The notes under the pieces: generated by a model
What the model saw: only the letters and a program-made list of their open reading frames with translations
Database searches by the model: none
Told to the model about the DNA's origin: nothing
Part shown: positions 1-7,399 of the stretch, piece by piece
How positions within the stretch are numbered: the stretch's first letter is position 1
Layout: each line of letters begins with the position of its first letter
Origin: Anaerolineales bacterium
Lineage (GTDB): Bacteria > Chloroflexota > Anaerolineae > Anaerolineales > DRMV01
Assembly: GCA_015484985.1 (NCBI GenBank)
Contig: WFUL01000081.1
Coordinates: 1 to 12,732, forward strand
Direction of reading: 5' to 3'
Length of the DNA stretch: 12,732 nt
Translations under genes and position numbers: made by a program

Positions 1-171
1 AGCCAGGACCAGGTGGGACGCCAGCGTCTGGTGGAAGCCATTCAAGCGGTGCGCGCGGAATTCGCCAAAATCCTTGTCATCACCCACCTGGAAGACCTCA
101 AGGAACGCTTTCCCGTGCGTATCGAGGTGGAAAAGGGGCCGGAGGGTTCCCGGTTACGGGTGGTGACCTGA
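1..171 (+). CDS. RAD50/SMC-like ATPase, C-terminal end (partial)
   Basis: The window opens inside a reading frame whose last 56 residues are visible. They run from a D-loop-like start (SQDQVGRQRLVEAI) through a beta strand with the switch histidine (ILVITHLEDLKERF) to a final strand pair (RIEVEKGPEGSRLRVV). This order matches the C-terminal half of the ABC ATPase head in RAD50/SbcC and related SMC-type proteins, where the 'ITH' histidine contacts the ATP gamma-phosphate. Known for the family: the head dimerises on ATP and acts in DNA end processing or repair. The Walker A, coiled coil and signature motif would lie upstream of the window, so the exact subfamily (SbcC, RAD50, or a stand-alone AAA ATPase) cannot be told. 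The stop is TGA at 169-171. Confidence 0.75.
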   Translation, partial: SQDQVGRQRLVEAIQAVRAEFAKILVITHLEDLKERFPVRIEVEKGPEGSRLRVVT

Positions 172-218
172 CTCCACAAAGGGGAGGCTCAAGGGACACG
201 CATCGTCCCCAGAGCGGC

Positions 219-247
219 TTGCCAAAGCACCGGCATTGCGGTATGTT
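219..247 (+). promoter_or_regulatory. Candidate sigma70 promoter of sat
   Basis: TTGCCA at 219-224 is followed after 17 bases by TATGTT at 242-247 (5 of 6 and 4 of 6 matches to consensus). Transcription would start near 254, leaving a leader of about 27 bases that holds the ribosome site AGAAGGAGG at 265-273. A small perfect hairpin (GGGAC at 193-197, GTCCC at 205-209) lies upstream. It has no U-tract, and no known sulfur-related riboswitch pattern was recognised here. Confidence 0.45.
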
Positions 248-280
248 TCTCCCCGGCACTTCTCAGAAGGAGGCATCACG

Positions 281-1459
281 ATGCCTATTCCCCCTCATGG
301 TGGTGTTTTGGTTCAACGCATTCTCAAAGGTCAACTGGCCCAGGCAGCTCGCGAGCGTGCCCAGACCCTGCCCAAAATTCCCCTCACCCGAGCCCAACTG
401 GCCGACCTGGAAATGCTGGCCATCGGTGCTTACAGTCCCCTCACAGGCTACCTGCGCCGGGAAGATTACTTGCGGGTCTTGCGGGACATGCGTCTGAGCA
501 ATGATTTGGTGTGGCCCATCCCCATCACGCTGGCCGTGGATGAGGAGATTGTGGAGGACCTGCGGGAAGGTCAGGACGCCGCCTTGTGTGAAGGAAACCG
601 TCCCCTGGCCATTCTGCACGTCGAGGAAATCTACCGCTACGACAAGGAAGCCGAGGCCAAAGCGGTATTCCTCACTACAGAAGAAGCGCATCCCGGTGTG
701 GCCCGCCTGTACGCGCAAGGCGACTGGCTGGTCGCCGGGGACATCTGGCTTTTTGACTGGCCTTCCGCCGCTCGTGAAGTGTTCCCGGAACTGCGTCTCA
801 CCCCTCAACAAACCCGCCAGATCTTCCGGGAACGAGGATGGCGTCGCATCGTGGCTTTCCAGACCCGGAACCCCCTTCACCGGGCCCACGAATACATCCA
901 GAAGACCGCGCTGGAAATCGTGGACGGCCTGTTGTTGCATCCCTTAGTGGGCGAAACCAAACCCGACGACGTACCCGCGGATGTACGCATGGCCACCTAT
1001 CGGGTGGTCATCGAGAAGTACTTCCCCAAGGACCGGGTACTGCTCTCCGTCTTCCCGGCTCCCATGCGCTACGCCGGTCCACGGGAAGCTATACTCCACG
1101 CCCTGGCTCGCAAGAACTACGGCTGCACCCATTTCATCGTGGGCCGAGACCACGCGGGGGTGGGGAACTATTACGGCACATACGACGCCCAACGCATCTT
1201 TGATGAATTTCCACCCGAGGACATCGGCATCACACCCCTCTTTTTCGAGCACGCGTTCTACTGCTACGGGTGTGGCGCCGTAGTGACCCCCAAAACCTGT
1301 CCCCACGACGAAAGCCAACGACTGCACCTCTCAGGAACCCAAGTGAGGGCCATGCTCCGCAGGGGCGAATCCCTTCCCCCTGAGTTCACTCGACCCGAAG
1401 TCAACAAGATTTTGCTCTCCGCTTACCAAACGGTGAACACGGCCATGGCCCGGGGATAG
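281..1459 (+). CDS. sat: Sulfate adenylyltransferase (ATP sulfurylase)
   Basis: The 392-residue protein catalyses ATP + sulfate <-> adenylyl sulfate + PPi, the entry step of sulfate activation in the cytoplasm, and can run in reverse in sulfur oxidisers. The N-terminal PUA-like domain (about 1-165) contains the typical LTRAQLADLEMLAIGAYSPL stretch. The catalytic domain holds the QTRNPLHRAHE motif with H200-x2-H203, the GRDHAGVG loop (288-295) and the LSGTQVRAMLRRGE motif near the C-terminus. A Cys cluster (YCYGCG and TCPHD) fits the zinc site found in many bacterial and archaeal Sat proteins. ATG 281 is chosen over an in-frame ATG at 236 because AGAAGGAGG lies seven bases ahead of it and conserved sequence begins there. 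No apr, cys or kinase gene is adjacent, so the assimilatory versus dissimilatory role is open. The next gene begins nine bases after the stop. Confidence 0.96.
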   Translation: MPIPPHGGVLVQRILKGQLAQAARERAQTLPKIPLTRAQLADLEMLAIGAYSPLTGYLRREDYLRVLRDMRLSNDLVWPIPITLAVDEEIVEDLREGQDAALCEGNRPLAILHVEEIYRYDKEAEAKAVFLTTEEAHPGVARLYAQGDWLVAGDIWLFDWPSAAREVFPELRLTPQQTRQIFRERGWRRIVAFQTRNPLHRAHEYIQKTALEIVDGLLLHPLVGETKPDDVPADVRMATYRVVIEKYFPKDRVLLSVFPAPMRYAGPREAILHALARKNYGCTHFIVGRDHAGVGNYYGTYDAQRIFDEFPPEDIGITPLFFEHAFYCYGCGAVVTPKTCPHDESQRLHLSGTQVRAMLRRGESLPPEFTRPEVNKILLSAYQTVNTAMARG

Positions 1460-1468
1460 CCGGACACG

Positions 1469-2974
1469 ATGCCTCGACACCTGCCCCTGCCTCGTATACC
1501 TCTCCTCGTGCTATATTGGCTCGCGGCCATTGGGGTCAGTCTGCCCTTCCTGGCCGCGGCGGCTCGACTCTACCGCCCTGGATTCCCCTTGGACGATGCC
1601 TGGATTTACCAGACCTTCGCCCGCACCTGGGTGCAGGCGGGTGTATGGGGCGCACGTCCGGATCAGCCTGCGGCCGGTGCCACGGCGCCCCTTTGGGTCT
1701 GGCTTTTGATACCCGGGCAATTCCTGGGGTCTTCAATGACCCTTCTCTGGACCTGGAGTTTGGGATGTGTCCTGCTGGGTTCCCTGGCCTGGGCAGCTCA
1801 CCATCGGGCACAAGAAGAGGGCCTTCCTCCCAGAACCCCCCTCCTCCTCGGTGGGCTCATGCTCATGGAATGGCACCTGATATGGGCGGCCCTCTCGGGC
1901 ATGGAAACCCTGGCCTTTGCGCTGCTGGCCTGGTGGACCCTGGGGCATCTACAAAAGGAAAAGCCCTCGTGGGGCCTGATAGGCTGGCTCATCGGCCTGG
2001 GGGTGTGGATACGGCCGGAAGCCCTGTTGTTACTCCTGGCCTGGGCATGGCGAACGGGATGGCTCCCACGGCATCGGGACCGATGGCGGGCCCTCTTCCT
2101 CACGGGTTTCCCTCTGGCTGTGCTGGTGCTCCTCTACCTGCTCTTCCAGCTGGCCCTGACAGGCCAGCCCTGGCCCAACACCGCCCAGGCCAAAATGATA
2201 GAGTATGCGGCTTTACGAAATCAACCCTTAGGGCAACGTTGGTTGCGCCTGGCCTGGGCGCCTCTGGTCGGCCCGGCCCTGTTTCTCCTACCATGGGCCG
2301 TGAAAGGCCTGAAATCCACCCCCCGAACGTGGGGCGATGTTTTGTGGATGGCTGCCCATATTACCCTCTATGCGCTCCAACTTCCCGCTCCCTACCAGCA
2401 TGGTCGGTACATCATGCCCATCCTGCCCGTGGTGCTGTGGTGGGGCGGTAAGGGCTTGATGGTCCCGACCCGGGCCGACCCCAACGCCCCTACGTCTCCG
2501 GATCCCCGCTCGGCCTGGAAGCGACGATGGCGTCTCTTCCGCAACGGCTTGATCGCCCTGACCACGGTGACCTTTTGGTTTCTGGGTGCCCGGGCCTACG
2601 CCCAGGACGTCGCCGTCATCGAAAGCGAAATGGTCGCAACTGCCCAATGGATTCGGGAGCATCTCCCTCCCGAGGAACCTATCGCCGCCCACGACATCGG
2701 GGCCCTGGGGTACTACGCGCCCCAACCCCTGGTAGACCTGGCCGGGCTGTTGAACCCCGAGGTCATCCCCATCCTGCGAGATGGCCCCGCTTTGGCTCGA
2801 TATCTGCAAGCCCGCAACATCCAGTATCTCGTGCTCTTTCCCAACTGGTATGGAGCCGACTTCACCTGGTGCTCAGCCCCCCTTTACCGCACCCAAGGGC
2901 CCTTTGCCCCCCGATTGGGCGGCGAAAACATGGTCGTCTACCGCTGGCGTCCCTGTCCCCCGGGTTATCGATGA
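1469..2974 (+). CDS. GT-C family membrane glycosyltransferase-like protein
   Basis: This is a 501-residue integral membrane protein with about nine to eleven hydrophobic segments. The first is at 11-31, several fall between 70 and 260, and the last is near 350-370. Between the first two segments is FPLDDAWIYQTFAR with the Asp pair D42-D43. That is the usual position of the catalytic acidic residues in GT-C enzymes (PMT/ArnT/arabinosyltransferase style) that use polyprenyl-phosphate sugars. A soluble C-terminal part (about 375-501) carries AQWIREHLPPEEPIAAHDIGALGYY and DLAGLLNPEV, a tail often seen in bacterial members of this group. The donor and acceptor are unknown. It starts nine bases after the sat stop with only a weak ribosome site, so it is probably read from the sat promoter by translational coupling. 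Functional linkage to Sat is not implied. An alternative is a non-catalytic relative. Confidence 0.72.
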   Translation: MPRHLPLPRIPLLVLYWLAAIGVSLPFLAAAARLYRPGFPLDDAWIYQTFARTWVQAGVWGARPDQPAAGATAPLWVWLLIPGQFLGSSMTLLWTWSLGCVLLGSLAWAAHHRAQEEGLPPRTPLLLGGLMLMEWHLIWAALSGMETLAFALLAWWTLGHLQKEKPSWGLIGWLIGLGVWIRPEALLLLLAWAWRTGWLPRHRDRWRALFLTGFPLAVLVLLYLLFQLALTGQPWPNTAQAKMIEYAALRNQPLGQRWLRLAWAPLVGPALFLLPWAVKGLKSTPRTWGDVLWMAAHITLYALQLPAPYQHGRYIMPILPVVLWWGGKGLMVPTRADPNAPTSPDPRSAWKRRWRLFRNGLIALTTVTFWFLGARAYAQDVAVIESEMVATAQWIREHLPPEEPIAAHDIGALGYYAPQPLVDLAGLLNPEVIPILRDGPALARYLQARNIQYLVLFPNWYGADFTWCSAPLYRTQGPFAPRLGGENMVVYRWRPCPPGYR

Positions 2975-3137
2975 GTCCTGGCGTAAGGGATTGCACACAT
3001 CTGGGAGGCGGTAATAGACCTCCTCTCAATGTTTGGCCCTTTCCCGTACCGGGTCAGCACGATACAAGATGGGTAAATCTCAACTTGGAAAAGGCCTCTA
3101 AAGCGCGAAAAATCCCCGAGGAACGTCTCCGGTTCAT

Positions 3138-3166
3138 TTGGGTACCCGGCTGTCTTGCGGTACAAT
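3138..3166 (+). promoter_or_regulatory. Candidate promoter of the polyprenyl synthase gene
   Basis: In the 240-base gap 2975-3214 the best match is TACAAT at 3161-3166 (5 of 6) with TTGGGT at 3138-3143 (3 of 6), 17 bases apart. Start of transcription would be near 3173, about 42-48 bases before the start codon. The rest of the gap holds only a weak hairpin at 3004-3023 without a U-tract, and nothing else was recognised. Confidence 0.35.
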
Positions 3167-3214
3167 TTCTGCAACCCTACATGGCGGAAACTGTGAACAC
3201 GAGGCGAAAGGACC

Positions 3215-4183
3215 ATGAAAATGGGAACGGTTGTGGCTCCGGTGGAGCAATCTTTGCACGAAGTCGAGGCCCTGCTCTATAGGCAGGCGGAAGGGTTTCA
3301 TCGGGATTTGGAAGCCGCGTTGCACCACCTGCTGCGAGCAGGAGGGAAGCGCATTCGTCCCACAGTGGCCCTGTTGAGCGGACGCCTGGTAGAGGCGGAA
3401 GAAGAACGCCTCATCATCCTGGCCGCAGCTCTGGAGATGCTGCACACAGCCACGCTGGTGCATGACGACCTTATTGATGGCGCCCTGTTGCGACGGGGGG
3501 TCCCGACGCTGAACGCCCAGTGGTCTCCGGCCGCCACGGTGCTCACCGGCGACTTCCTATTCGCCCGAGCAGCCAAACTCATCTCCCAGACCCATTGCGT
3601 ACCCGTGATTGAAATGTTCGCTGAGACGCTATCCATCATAGTCAATGGCGAAATTCACCAGATGTTTGAGGGGGGGCGTTACACCGAAAAAGAGGCCTAT
3701 TACTGGCGCATCTACGCCAAAACCGCGTCGGTATTCGAACTGGCCACGGTAGGTGCGGGGAAGTTAGGTGACCCGACGCCGGAACAGGCCCAGGCGCTTC
3801 AACGGTACGGTTATGCCGTGGGCATGGCGTTCCAAATCATGGATGATGTTCTGGATTTCCGGGGAGAAACGCAACGTATGGGCAAGCCTGTGGGCCACGA
3901 CTTGCGCAACGGCCTCATCACGCTGCCCAGCCTGCTCTACTATTTGGATCATCCACAAGACCTGGCGCTGCAACGGCTCATGGCCGGGGAACGGTTGAAG
4001 CGCGACGAGATCGAATCTCTGATCCAACGAATCCAGAACAGCGAAGCCCTCCCCCAGGCCGTGGACGAGGCCCGGCGTTTTGTGGACGAGGCGGTTGAAG
4101 CCCTGCGTCACGCGTTCCCACCCCAGCCGGAACGAGAGGCTTTAATTTCCCTGGCTGATTACATTGTGGAACGGGACCACTAA
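3215..4183 (+). CDS. Long-chain polyprenyl diphosphate synthase
   Basis: The 322-residue protein is a head-to-tail (trans) prenyltransferase that adds isopentenyl diphosphate units to an allylic diphosphate, supplying the side chain of quinones or other isoprenoids. Visible motifs in order are GGKRIRP (43-49), the first Asp-rich motif DDLID (84-88), KTASVFELA (169-177, with the conserved Lys-Thr), FQIMDDVLD with the second Asp-rich motif (210-214), and GKPVGHDLRNGLITLP. Residues just ahead of the first motif (HTATLVH) are small rather than aromatic, which in this family favours products longer than farnesyl. Heptaprenyl/octaprenyl synthase (HepT/IspB class) is the likely call, with geranylgeranyl synthase the alternative. 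The start is either ATG 3215 or ATG 3221. The Shine-Dalgarno-like AAAGGA at 3207-3212 is better spaced for the second. The gene stands alone between two intergenic gaps. Confidence 0.93.
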   Translation: MKMGTVVAPVEQSLHEVEALLYRQAEGFHRDLEAALHHLLRAGGKRIRPTVALLSGRLVEAEEERLIILAAALEMLHTATLVHDDLIDGALLRRGVPTLNAQWSPAATVLTGDFLFARAAKLISQTHCVPVIEMFAETLSIIVNGEIHQMFEGGRYTEKEAYYWRIYAKTASVFELATVGAGKLGDPTPEQAQALQRYGYAVGMAFQIMDDVLDFRGETQRMGKPVGHDLRNGLITLPSLLYYLDHPQDLALQRLMAGERLKRDEIESLIQRIQNSEALPQAVDEARRFVDEAVEALRHAFPPQPEREALISLADYIVERDH

Positions 4184-4264
4184 AAGCAAATGCGGAACCG
4201 TGTCCTATGGCCAACAGCCACAAGGGTGGATGGAGGCTTGGTCCTTTCTGGATTCGGGAAATGT

Positions 4265-4279
4265 CATGAGGACCTCATG
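4265..4279. promoter_or_regulatory. 15-bp near-perfect palindrome, possible operator
   Basis: CATGAGG at 4265-4271 and CCTCATG at 4273-4279 form a perfect 7-bp inverted repeat around a single A, in the 131-base gap before the nucleotidyltransferase gene. A weak promoter-like TTGGTC (4238-4243) lies about 17-18 bases ahead of ATGTCAT, so the palindrome would overlap the -10 region or start site. The one-base centre argues for a protein site on DNA rather than an RNA hairpin. No T-run follows, so it is not a terminator for the preceding gene. Confidence 0.35.
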
Positions 4280-4314
4280 CCAACCCCTTCGCACCCTTTG
4301 AGAGGAGCACCCTG

Positions 4315-5325
4315 ATGCGCATCACGCCCCAGAAACTCTGGGCTTGGGCCCGTCGGTTCGCGCAGGAACAGCGCGCCCAACCTGAAGTGCTGTCCGTTTA
4401 CCTCAGCGGGTCCCTCCTCAGTCGCTCTCCCCTACTGGGTGGCCTGACGGACATTGACCTGGTTTGCATCTGGAATCGTGCACCCAGGCTCCCCCATGAG
4501 ATTCGCGAGGTCCAACCGGGGATTCATCTGGACATCCGCCACTATACCCGCGACCGTTTCGAGCCCGCCCGCCGTCTGCGGGCCGATCCCTGGCTGGGTG
4601 CGGAAGTCTTTGCTGCCCATCCCCTATTGGACCCCCATCACTTCTTTGACCGGGTTCAGGCCAGCGTCCGAAGCCACTTCCACGACCCCGAAGTCGCCTC
4701 TCGCAGAGCCTTCGCCTTGTTGAATCAGGCTCGCGAGGACTGGATGTCCCTAGCCACCTTACAAGACCTGCCTGTATTTGTGGAACGGGGTTTGCGCCTT
4801 CTGTACCACGCGGCCCACATTCCGGCAACCTTGCGAGGATATATCCTGCCTCCTCGTCGCTTCCTGCAGGCCTTTAGCGTATTGGCCCAGATGTTCCGAC
4901 AATCCAACTGGGTGGGTACTTTGTTCCAACTCCTGGGCGCGCCCCACATTTCCCCCGAGCAATTGAGTGCCTGGCTTTCCGCGTGGGAAACGGATTACGA
5001 CCTGGCCCTGCGCACCCAGCCGGTGGGGGACCCCGTGCTCCATCCTGCGCGGAAGAATTACTACACGCAAGGTATTCAGGCCCTTTTGCAAGACAGCACC
5101 CCCTTACAGGCCCTGTACCCCCTGCTCTGGACCTGGACCCGGGCGATTCTCCGTCTACCCCAGGAAAAACGCGCCGCCTGGGAAGATGCTGTCCATGCCC
5201 TGGGCTGGCACCAACGGGAAGACTTCCTTCAGGGCACCGATGCCTGGCTGGATACCCTGGAGACCTTTCTGGAAGGGTGGGCCCGGGAATACGGGGTGGA
5301 AATCACCACTTCCTGGATGGAATAA
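4315..5325 (+). CDS. Nucleotidyltransferase-fold protein (Pol beta superfamily)
   Basis: This 336-residue protein has an N-terminal nucleotidyltransferase core. VYLSGSLLSRSP supplies the G32-S33 helix turn, GGLTDIDLVCI supplies the metal-binding pair D46-x-D48, and HLDIRHY offers the third acidic residue, D73. Residues from about 115 to the end are predicted helical with no motif I recognise, resembling the substrate- or partner-binding helices that follow the core in kanamycin nucleotidyltransferase-like proteins. All three acidic positions are kept, so it should be catalytically competent for NMP transfer, but the target (small molecule, protein or RNA) is not evident. The ribosome site GAGAGGAG (4301-4308) precedes ATG 4315. 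Its stop is 22 bases upstream of the osmC-like start, so the two genes are probably co-transcribed. Confidence 0.7.
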   Translation: MRITPQKLWAWARRFAQEQRAQPEVLSVYLSGSLLSRSPLLGGLTDIDLVCIWNRAPRLPHEIREVQPGIHLDIRHYTRDRFEPARRLRADPWLGAEVFAAHPLLDPHHFFDRVQASVRSHFHDPEVASRRAFALLNQAREDWMSLATLQDLPVFVERGLRLLYHAAHIPATLRGYILPPRRFLQAFSVLAQMFRQSNWVGTLFQLLGAPHISPEQLSAWLSAWETDYDLALRTQPVGDPVLHPARKNYYTQGIQALLQDSTPLQALYPLLWTWTRAILRLPQEKRAAWEDAVHALGWHQREDFLQGTDAWLDTLETFLEGWAREYGVEITTSWME

Positions 5326-5347
5326 CCCCTCATACAAGGAGGCTGCC

Positions 5348-5785
5348 ATGTCTGCCCAAGGTCAGGAAGTGCACATCAACGTCCAATGGCAGGGGAACGG
5401 AGGGTTCGTGGGCACCACCCCGGAAGGACGCCGCGTGGTCATGGGCGATGTGGGGGATGAAAGGGGGCTGCGTCCCATGGAATTGCTCCTGGCTTCGGCC
5501 GCGGGCTGCAGTGGCGTGGACGTGGTCCTCATCCTGCAGAAAATGCGGGTACCCTTCACCGACTTGCGCATTCACATCCAGGGCGAACGCCGGGAGGAAC
5601 ACCCCCGGGTGTACCGACGGGTACACATCACCTATCATGTGTGGGGAAAGGACCTCTCCCTCAAAGATGTGGAGCGGGCCGTCGAACTCTCCCTGAGCAA
5701 GTATTGTTCCGCATCCGCCACCCTGGCTGCCCACGCGGAAATCACCTACGACATCCAACTCCACCCCGCCACGGAGGAGCAATGA
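5348..5785 (+). CDS. OsmC/Ohr family protein
   Basis: The 145-residue protein has the OsmC fold signature. A strand-rich N-terminus leads to a helix with the first cysteine (LRPMELLLASAAGCSGVDVV, C54), then a second helix with the other cysteine (VELSLSKYCSASATL, C120), and a final strand. In OsmC and Ohr the two cysteines reduce organic or inorganic hydroperoxides, and other members (YhfA/OsmC-like) keep them with less certain function. Here both cysteines are present, spaced about 66 residues apart as in the family. The start is ATG 5348, set by AAGGAGG at 5336-5342. The stop codon TGA (5783-5785) lies within the left arm of the terminator that follows. Likely role: peroxide or redox protection in the cytoplasm, with the subfamily not resolved. 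Confidence 0.9.
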   Translation: MSAQGQEVHINVQWQGNGGFVGTTPEGRRVVMGDVGDERGLRPMELLLASAAGCSGVDVVLILQKMRVPFTDLRIHIQGERREEHPRVYRRVHITYHVWGKDLSLKDVERAVELSLSKYCSASATLAAHAEITYDIQLHPATEEQ

Positions 5786-5817
5786 AAAAGCGGCGGCCAA
5801 GCCGCCGCTTTTTCATT
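5781..5817. terminator. Bidirectional intrinsic terminator between osmC-like gene and pheS
   Basis: The inverted repeat has 17-base arms at 5781-5797 and 5801-5817 around a three-base loop CAA. The GC-rich core GCGGCGGC/GCCGCCGC is flanked by AAAAA on the left and TTTTT on the right, so each strand ends in a U-tract. It therefore stops transcription from both convergent genes. The osmC-like stop codon is inside the left arm, and the pheS stop is 14 bases beyond the right arm. Confidence 0.92.
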
Positions 5818-5831
5818 TGGGACCGAGAGGG

Positions 5832-6893
5832 TCACTCGAACTGCTGCAAAAACCGTAGATCGTTGGCCCAGAAATAGCGAATGTCCTGGATGTGGTGCAG
5901 GAGCATGGTGATACGTTCGGGTCCCATGCCAAAGGCAAAGCCGGTGTACTTCTCCGGGTCGTAGCCGCCGTTGCGGAGCACCGTCGGGTGCACCATACCA
6001 CACCCCAAGATTTCCAGCCATCCGGTGTACTTACACACCGAGCATCCCTCCCCACCGCACAGGAAGCACTCCACGTCCATCTCCGCGCTGGGCTCGGTAA
6101 AGGGGAAGTGGGAGGCCCGGAAGCGGGTCCGTACCCGAGGACCAAACATACGGCGGGCCCAATCGCTCAACGTCCCCTTAAGGTCGCTGAAGCGCACATG
6201 CCGCCCAACCACCAACCCCTCGATTTGGGTGAACTGAATCTCCGAGCGCGCGGTGATTTGCTCATACCGGAAACACATGCCAGGCAGGACCACACGGATA
6301 GGTGGCGGGTTATCGGGATTCAGAGAGGCATAAAAGCGCATGGCATGAATCTGACCGGGGGACGTGTGGGTCCGCAAAACCACCGGGTAGGTATCTCCTT
6401 CACTGCCGGTATCCACATAAAAGGTATCCTGCATATCCCGGGCAGGATGGTGAGGTGGGATATTGAGCAACTGGAAATTGTACTCATCCAGTTCCACTTC
6501 CCGGGAACGGAAAACCTGGAAGCCCATTTCGGAGAAAATCTGGAGGATACGACGGATGGTTCGGGTGGAGGGATGCACCCGACCCGGCGAAAAGGGACGA
6601 CCGGGTAAGGTCACATCGAGGCGTTTGGCCAGTTCCTGTTGCAGGGCTTCTCGTTGCAGGGCTTCCCGTTTGGCTTCGTACGCCTGGGTGAGTTCGTCTC
6701 GAATTTCGTTAATCCGCCGCCCCACAGCAGGGCGCTCTTCGGAAGGCACTTCCTTGATGCGACTGAAGGCTTGCATAAGGGTAGATTTGCGCCCCAGGTA
6801 ACGCACCCGCCAGGCCTCCAGCCCCGCGGTATCCCGTACCTGCTTCAGTTCGGCCAGGGCTTCCTCGCGGACCCGCTCCACCTGTTGCAGCAT
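5832..6893 (-). CDS. pheS: Phenylalanine--tRNA ligase alpha subunit
   Basis: The 353-residue catalytic subunit of the (alpha-beta)2 enzyme charges tRNA-Phe with phenylalanine. Residues 1-85 form the coiled-coil tRNA-binding arm (LGRKSTLMQAFSRIKEVPSEERPAVGRRIN). The class II core follows. It has HPSTRTIRRILQIFSEMGF (motif 1 region), VVLRTHTSPGQIHAM, the motif 2 loop GMCFRYEQITARSEIQFTQIEGL, a Cys cluster CFLCGGEGCSVCK with a further CG, and motif 3 GFAFGMGPERITML. In many PheS proteins the corresponding place lacks the Cys cluster, while zinc-type variants have it. The start is ATG at 6893, with AGGAGGAGG just upstream on the minus strand. The usual partner pheT is not downstream, because the gene ends at the bidirectional terminator, so the beta chain must be encoded elsewhere. 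Length and motifs look complete. Confidence 0.96.
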   Translation of the reverse strand: MLQQVERVREEALAELKQVRDTAGLEAWRVRYLGRKSTLMQAFSRIKEVPSEERPAVGRRINEIRDELTQAYEAKREALQREALQQELAKRLDVTLPGRPFSPGRVHPSTRTIRRILQIFSEMGFQVFRSREVELDEYNFQLLNIPPHHPARDMQDTFYVDTGSEGDTYPVVLRTHTSPGQIHAMRFYASLNPDNPPPIRVVLPGMCFRYEQITARSEIQFTQIEGLVVGRHVRFSDLKGTLSDWARRMFGPRVRTRFRASHFPFTEPSAEMDVECFLCGGEGCSVCKYTGWLEILGCGMVHPTVLRNGGYDPEKYTGFAFGMGPERITMLLHHIQDIRYFWANDLRFLQQFE

Positions 6894-6947
6894 GGATAGC
6901 CTCCTCCTGCGTGGCGCTACGGTATGTTGACATGTTCCGGGGTTGCA

Positions 6948-6983
6948 TAGAAAGAGGCGCCGGGCCGCCTTTCGACCCGGCGC
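6948..6983 (-). terminator. Hairpin with short U-rich tail behind the IscA-like gene
   Basis: On the minus strand GCGCCGGG (6983-6976) pairs with CCCGGCGC (6964-6957) around an 11-base loop and is followed by CTCTTTCT. The eight-bp GC stem is strong but the U-tract is interrupted, so it is probably a leaky terminator or attenuator between the iscA-like gene and pheS. No convincing separate pheS promoter was found in 6894-6947. Confidence 0.5.
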
Positions 6984-7007
6984 ATCCAGGCGTCTCGAAC
7001 ACCTCGC

Positions 7008-7367
7008 CTAATGACCGCAGCCACAACCGCACGCGTGCTCGTGGTCGACTTCGGTGTCAACGGGACGCGGGGCCAGTTCGATGGTAAAGCCCTCACCCAC
7101 GGGTGTCTCCGCGAAGTCTACGCGGGCGCCGTCCAACAGAGCCAGGGCCTCCGGGTCCATGGCCACCCTCAAGCCGTCGACTTCAAAGATGTGATCGGTA
7201 TCGTAGGTATGCTGGTCGAAGGCCATGGTGACCTGGGGGGAACAGTTGCACCCGCCCGCGATGTACAACCGGAGCACGCAATCCTCCAGGCTGCGGTCCT
7301 GCTGAATCTGACGAAGACGCTCCAAGGCGATGGGGGTAATTTGCACCCCTCGAATTTGCTCCTGCAT
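7008..7367 (-). CDS. IscA/HesB/ErpA-type iron-sulfur protein with His/Cys tail
   Basis: The 119-residue protein resembles A-type carriers that hold and hand on Fe-S clusters in the cytoplasm. It opens with the typical QITPIALERLRQI segment, then LYIAGGCNCSPQVTMAF with the first cysteine C40 (and an extra C42), then FEVDGLRVAMDPEALALLDGARVDF, and ends in HEHACGCGCGH. In canonical IscA the other ligands are in a C-G-C near the end. Here the tail has C113, C115 and C117 plus three histidines, and is several residues further away than usual. Start ATG 7367 follows GAGGAGG on the minus strand. The gene begins 32 bases after the M23 peptidase stop and is probably in the same transcript. It could be a HesB-like variant rather than a true IscA. 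Confidence 0.82.
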   Translation of the reverse strand: MQEQIRGVQITPIALERLRQIQQDRSLEDCVLRLYIAGGCNCSPQVTMAFDQHTYDTDHIFEVDGLRVAMDPEALALLDGARVDFAETPVGEGFTIELAPRPVDTEVDHEHACGCGCGH

Positions 7368-7399
7368 GGGAACCTCCTCATCCTCAGCCCGAAAAGTGG

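Noticed and set aside
172..280. Possible SAM-type or other sulfur riboswitch before sat
   Set aside because: GC-rich hairpin pieces exist but no conserved core of SAM-I, SAM-II or SAM-IV could be matched, and the likely promoter lies downstream of most of it.
263..940. Minus-strand open frame of 225 codons inside sat
   Set aside because: Shadow of sat: no recognisable domain, no ribosome site, and the plus-strand frame has all Sat motifs.
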